In this document: positions 49,037 through 51,672 of the stretch, in pieces
Layout: each line of letters begins with the position of its first letter
Position numbering within the stretch: the first letter of the stretch is position 1
Source: Leishmania donovani
Taxonomy: Eukaryota; Euglenozoa; Kinetoplastea; Trypanosomatida; Trypanosomatidae
Assembly: GCF_000227135.1 (NCBI RefSeq)
Contig: NC_018263.1
Span: 1 to 51,672 of the forward strand
Direction of reading: 5' to 3'
DNA length: 51,672 bases
The notes under the pieces: model-generated
The model's database searches: none
Seen by the model: only the letters and a program-made list of their open reading frames with translations
What the model was told of the DNA's origin: nothing
Position numbers and translations under genes: made by a program

Positions 49037-49821
49037 TCAAAACGCGCCGACATCCAACCAACAGCCGGTATCCGCTAGCGCGGGCCCCACGCGCGCTGAG
49101 ATGCGAAGCGCTTCATGCAAGAGCTTCGCCGATGATACCATGAACAACTGTACGAAAGACGCTTCCGCATCTCGCATCTGCCTCACGACTTCTTCAAGCG
49201 CCGACCAATGTCCGTCATGAGTGCCAGGAGCCATCTGCTTTGCGTAGCTGCGCCCCAGCGTCCACATGACTTGTTGCGCCGCCTCGGTCTGCTGCAGTCC
49301 CTGCATGAAACAGAAGCATCGTCGGCTGATTGCTCACAAGACGAGCACCCCGATCACCGCCCTTGTCAAGGCGCACACTGGAAGCTAGAAACCACACCTT
49401 GAGGCAATGTATGTTCTCGTCAGCGATGCGCACCGCGACTTCCTCAGCGTCACCGTCACTGTCGCTGTTGCCGACCCAAGAAGCGGGTCCCGACAGTCAA
49501 GTACTACGTTCCCACCGAAGAGGCACGACCGCAACGTCCCCAAGGCACTCCGCGGCATACCCGTTTCACCGGCGCTTCAGCATCTCGTCAAGCGGCAGCG
49601 CCACAACGTGCGCACGCGCTGTCGAGAGTAAGCTGTGCTGAAGGTGTACTACTAACGACCTGCGAGTGAGCGCCATTACCTGGGAGCCAGCAATCACATG
49701 ACAGGTGAAACAGGTGGTGGAATGCGCCAAAAAAAAATGGGGAGGGATTCGCTGCGATGAGTCCACCCAGTGAGTTCATAAGAGTCCGACGCAGCACTTT
49801 AGTGGCGCGGAGAGCCGACAT
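49037..49821 (-). pseudogene. Degenerate gene of about 255 codons, unknown product
   Basis: Three minus-strand pieces line up as one former ORF. It begins at an ATG (49819-49821) with a mitochondrial-presequence-like start (MSALRATKVLRRTLMNS). At the A9 run 49729-49737 (T9 on the coding strand) the frame shifts. The second piece (HSTTCFTCHVIAGSQVMALT onward) continues in one frame from about 49728 to 49312 and is interrupted by TGA at 49566-49568 and TGA at 49497-49499, yet reads as protein on both sides (LDEMLKRR, then YAAECLGDVAVVPLRWE, then EEVAVRIADENIHCLKVWF). At about 49300-49312 a second shift leads to LQQTEAAQQVMWTLGRSYAK and a 3' end at 49037. Two stops plus two shifts make sequencing error alone unlikely. 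I do not recognise the family. Confidence 0.55.
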
Positions 49822-50187
49822 CTTTTTGGAGGGGATGATTCACACAAAGGAGGTCGAGTACGGAGGCGTTCTCGGTAAACATATATTATGAAATAAGGCT
49901 TGAGAAGTCCGCAAGGGGCGCACGCGAGGAGAAACGACTGGCGTTGCTTGTGAGGTGGGCGAGCAGGATCACTTTTCTTCTTTTTTTGAACTGTCAAGAC
50001 AGAACCGCGCCATCATCGGCAGCAGCAACCTATATGTATGAGAGTGCGAGCGGCAGCGTGAGGTCCACCACGGCGGAAGGTGCGCTCAAATGCCGCAAAG
50101 AAAAAAAAGCACGCACATCAGGTAGGCCACATTGCATAAGCGTATAATGAGCCAGCGAAAGGGGCACCAAACGTGCCGCTTGCTCGA
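49822..50187. other. Intergenic region, about 0.37 kb
   Basis: A-rich and T-rich runs (e.g. 49977-49987) and no coding ORF; it would have held the pseudogene splice site and holds the 3' UTR of the next gene. Confidence 0.5.
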
Positions 50188-50655
50188 TCAGGACTTGCCT
50201 CGCCCCATGACGTTCATGTGCAATACCTCATCAATCTTGCCCTCCTTCGACTCCATCTCGACTTCCCGCTGGTGACGCCACACCCGCATTTTCAGCCCAT
50301 CCTCTTCTGCGATCCGCCGCAGTTCATTTTGGTCATACGGATAAGTCTCCAGTACCCCCGTCCGCATCATACCACTGCGATAGCGCTCTACGTAATACAT
50401 AACCTCTGCTCGGCCCAGTCGGTGGTAGTTGTCGATCGGCTCCTGTCCTTCTTCAGAGCGGGCGCATTGAACAAACAGCTTCAGCAGGTTGTATTGCACA
50501 CTAACTGAGTCGAAGCACGTGAACGACTTTAGCCAGTCCTGAAATCGATCATCGCAGCGCCACGGTCGCATCCCGTAATAGATGCTCCGCCCCGTGATGG
50601 GGTTCAGTGTCTCGGGGGTATCCTTGATGCGAGTGAAATGCGAGATGCCGTCCAT
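50188..50655 (-). CDS. Conserved-looking hypothetical protein, 155 aa
   Basis: A 155-residue soluble protein with ATG at 50653-50655 (MDGISHFTRIKDTPETL). It is rich in aromatic and charged residues (YYGMRPWRCDDRFQDWLKSF near 26-45; YYVERYRSGMMRTG near 87-100) and has no transmembrane segment, signal peptide or recognised domain. Helical content with Trp, Tyr, Arg and Glu is typical of small kinetoplastid-specific subunits of mitochondrial complexes or ribosomes, but this is only a resemblance. A single clean ORF in the transcription direction, well spaced between the pseudogene and eEF2 and with normal third-position composition, supports a real gene. Function unknown. Confidence 0.78.
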   Translation of the reverse strand: MDGISHFTRIKDTPETLNPITGRSIYYGMRPWRCDDRFQDWLKSFTCFDSVSVQYNLLKLFVQCARSEEGQEPIDNYHRLGRAEVMYYVERYRSGMMRTGVLETYPYDQNELRRIAEEDGLKMRVWRHQREVEMESKEGKIDEVLHMNVMGRGKS

Positions 50656-51310
50656 CTCGACTCATTCGTGTGCCTCTGCACGATTTGCATATGCAAAAGC
50701 AAAGAAAGCAGCGCAAAACAGAGAATTTCTACACCCCCGCGACCGGGTGACGCGCAGCTATCCAAGCGCCAGGATTAGGAGCGATGCACAAGCTCCACAC
50801 AAAAAAAAAAAAAAACAAGAAAAAGACACACCAGCACGTGCAGGAGAAAAAAAAAAAAAACAAGAAAAAGACACACCAGCACGTGCAGGAGAAGAGCAGG
50901 ACATGATAGAGGATGTCAGGAAAACCCGCTAGGTCTCTCTCAAGCGGTGAGACGCAAGAAACCATAGAACGCGTACCTGGCACACCACGGCACCGAAAAC
51001 AGCAAGGTACAAACGAGTAGAATCAGCAGCATCCACGGCTCCAGACTCAAAAAACATAACCACGACGCGCAGCGCACCAACAAATTCTTTTCCATCAAGC
51101 GAAAGTGGAACACAAATACTATAAAAAAAAAAAAACAAAAGAAACACCTACAGACGGCAAGGAAAACAGTCCGGAAAGCTACCATGATAACAAGCACATA
51201 AACCACCGCACACCAAAAAAAAAAAGAACAGGATCGAAAACCTTAATGAGTTTCCACACGCAAACTCCACACGTCAGCTGCCACAGCAAGGGCAACCGTT
51301 CCCCCGTAGC
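50656..51310. other. Intergenic region between eEF2 and the 155-aa gene
   Basis: Contains a 45-bp tandem duplication with long A-runs (T-runs on the coding strand), and further A-runs at about 51122-51134 and 51215-51225. Minus-strand ORFs here are T-run driven (Phe-rich) and not credible. It holds the eEF2 3' UTR and the splice signals of the 155-aa gene. Confidence 0.6.
50802..50891. repeat. 45-bp tandem duplication of a polypyrimidine (coding strand) tract
   Basis: Two adjacent 45-base units, 50802-50846 and 50847-50891, each an A14 run followed by caagaaaaagacacaccagc and acgtgcaggag. On the coding strand each unit ends in TTTTTCTTG plus T14, a strong polypyrimidine tract about 150-240 bases upstream of the 155-aa gene. 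Confidence 0.9.
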
Positions 51311-51672
51311 TTACAACTTATCCATGAACTGGTCCAGGCCGGGGATATCCGGCTTCAGGCCCTTGCGCGTGCGGATGGCAAGCGTCGTCGTGTTGGCCAG
51401 CGACTTCGGCTCCAGCGGGTCGCCGGGGTACTCCTGCCAGTGGTCGAACACGCACTGCGGGAAGGCCTGACCGCCAGTTCCAGCGCGCAGGTCGGCAGTG
51501 AAGCCGAACGACTCCGCAACCGGCAGGTACGCGCGCACATTGTAGATGGGCGTGCCGGGGCGGTTCTCCTCGCCAATGATCACGCCACGGCGGCGGGTCA
51601 GCACACCGTAGATGCCGCCCATGGCGTGCTCCACGGTCTGGATGTCCACCACGAACATCGGCTCCATCAGGC
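51311..51672 (-). CDS. EF2: Translation elongation factor 2 (eEF2), C-terminal part, runs off right edge
   Basis: The last 120 codons of eEF2, the GTPase that moves tRNA and mRNA on the ribosome after peptide-bond formation. The visible part is the C-terminal domain: MEPMFVVDIQTVEHAMGGIYGVL, RRRGVIIGEENRPGTPIYNV, RAYLPVAESFGFTADLRAGT, GQAFPQCVFDHWQEYPGDP, then the highly conserved tail with TRKGLKPDIPGLDQFMDKL. These segments are diagnostic of eukaryotic eEF2 rather than bacterial EF-G or the U5 snRNP EFTUD2. The frame continues past the window edge (CTG at 51668-51670). The diphthamide histidine and GTPase domain lie outside the window. In Leishmania this gene is often present in two tandem copies. 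Confidence 0.98.
   Translation of the reverse strand, partial: LMEPMFVVDIQTVEHAMGGIYGVLTRRRGVIIGEENRPGTPIYNVRAYLPVAESFGFTADLRAGTGGQAFPQCVFDHWQEYPGDPLEPKSLANTTTLAIRTRKGLKPDIPGLDQFMDKL

Noticed and set aside
50940..51206. 88-codon hydrophobic minus-strand ORF in the eEF2 3' region
   Set aside because: Phe/Leu-rich because of T-runs; no sensible start and no domain. It looks like a UTR artefact, though a small membrane protein cannot be fully excluded.

Overview
The window is nuclear DNA of a Leishmania species. It shows intron-free, widely spaced genes, all on the minus strand; polypyrimidine tracts followed by AG just upstream of many start codons, as expected for spliced-leader trans-splicing; a divergent trypanosomatid histone H4; and many CA/TG and homopolymer runs between genes. 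The order (phosphoglycan galactosyltransferase-like gene, histone H4, N-acetylglucosamine-6-phosphate deacetylase, Pumilio protein, ribulokinase, TPR co-chaperone ... eEF2) matches what I remember of the left end of L. major chromosome 36, which is chromosome 35 in L. braziliensis. That placement, and a Viannia species as source, are recalled or inferred and were not searched. One polycistronic unit runs leftward, towards the presumed telomere.

1-10 kb: the 5' part of a type II membrane glycosyltransferase-like gene runs off the left edge (1-761), followed by histone H4 (3958-4260) and a small protein with an N-terminal Met-Gly-Cys acylation signal (6203-6661). Five of the seven N-gaps here are flanked by direct repeats of 214-512 bp or by repeat copies, so much of the apparent duplication is probably unmerged contig ends. 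A repeat family of about 0.63 kb occupies 7.2-9.6 kb.

10-23 kb: GlcNAc-6-P deacetylase, a PUF RNA-binding protein, a bacterial-type L-ribulokinase, a SAP-domain protein and a TPR co-chaperone with two intact carboxylate clamps.

23-25.3 kb: a second locus of the same repeat family, followed by a degenerate tract that encodes C2HC zinc-finger pieces on the minus strand; it looks like a decayed retroposon.

25.5-51.7 kb: a PP2A leucine carboxyl methyltransferase, an exportin-like protein, a REV1-like translesion polymerase, a long coiled-coil protein, an mRNA cap guanine-N7 methyltransferase, a UBA+PUB protein (probable p97 cofactor), a SCY1/SCYL2-like pseudokinase, a kinase-dead PFK-2/FBPase-2, a type I membrane protein, a newly recognised pseudogene (49037-49821), a small conserved-looking hypothetical protein, and the C-terminal part of eEF2 running off the right edge.

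The genes are not a functional operon; as usual in trypanosomatids they are unrelated housekeeping genes sharing one transcript, with control expected after transcription. I found no tRNA, rRNA, snoRNA or CRISPR array. The points most worth a second look are the repeat/retroposon loci with their suspect assembly, the pseudogene, the dead kinase domain of PFK-2/FBPase-2, the REV1-like polymerase with an overlapping upstream ORF, and the bacterial-type ribulokinase.
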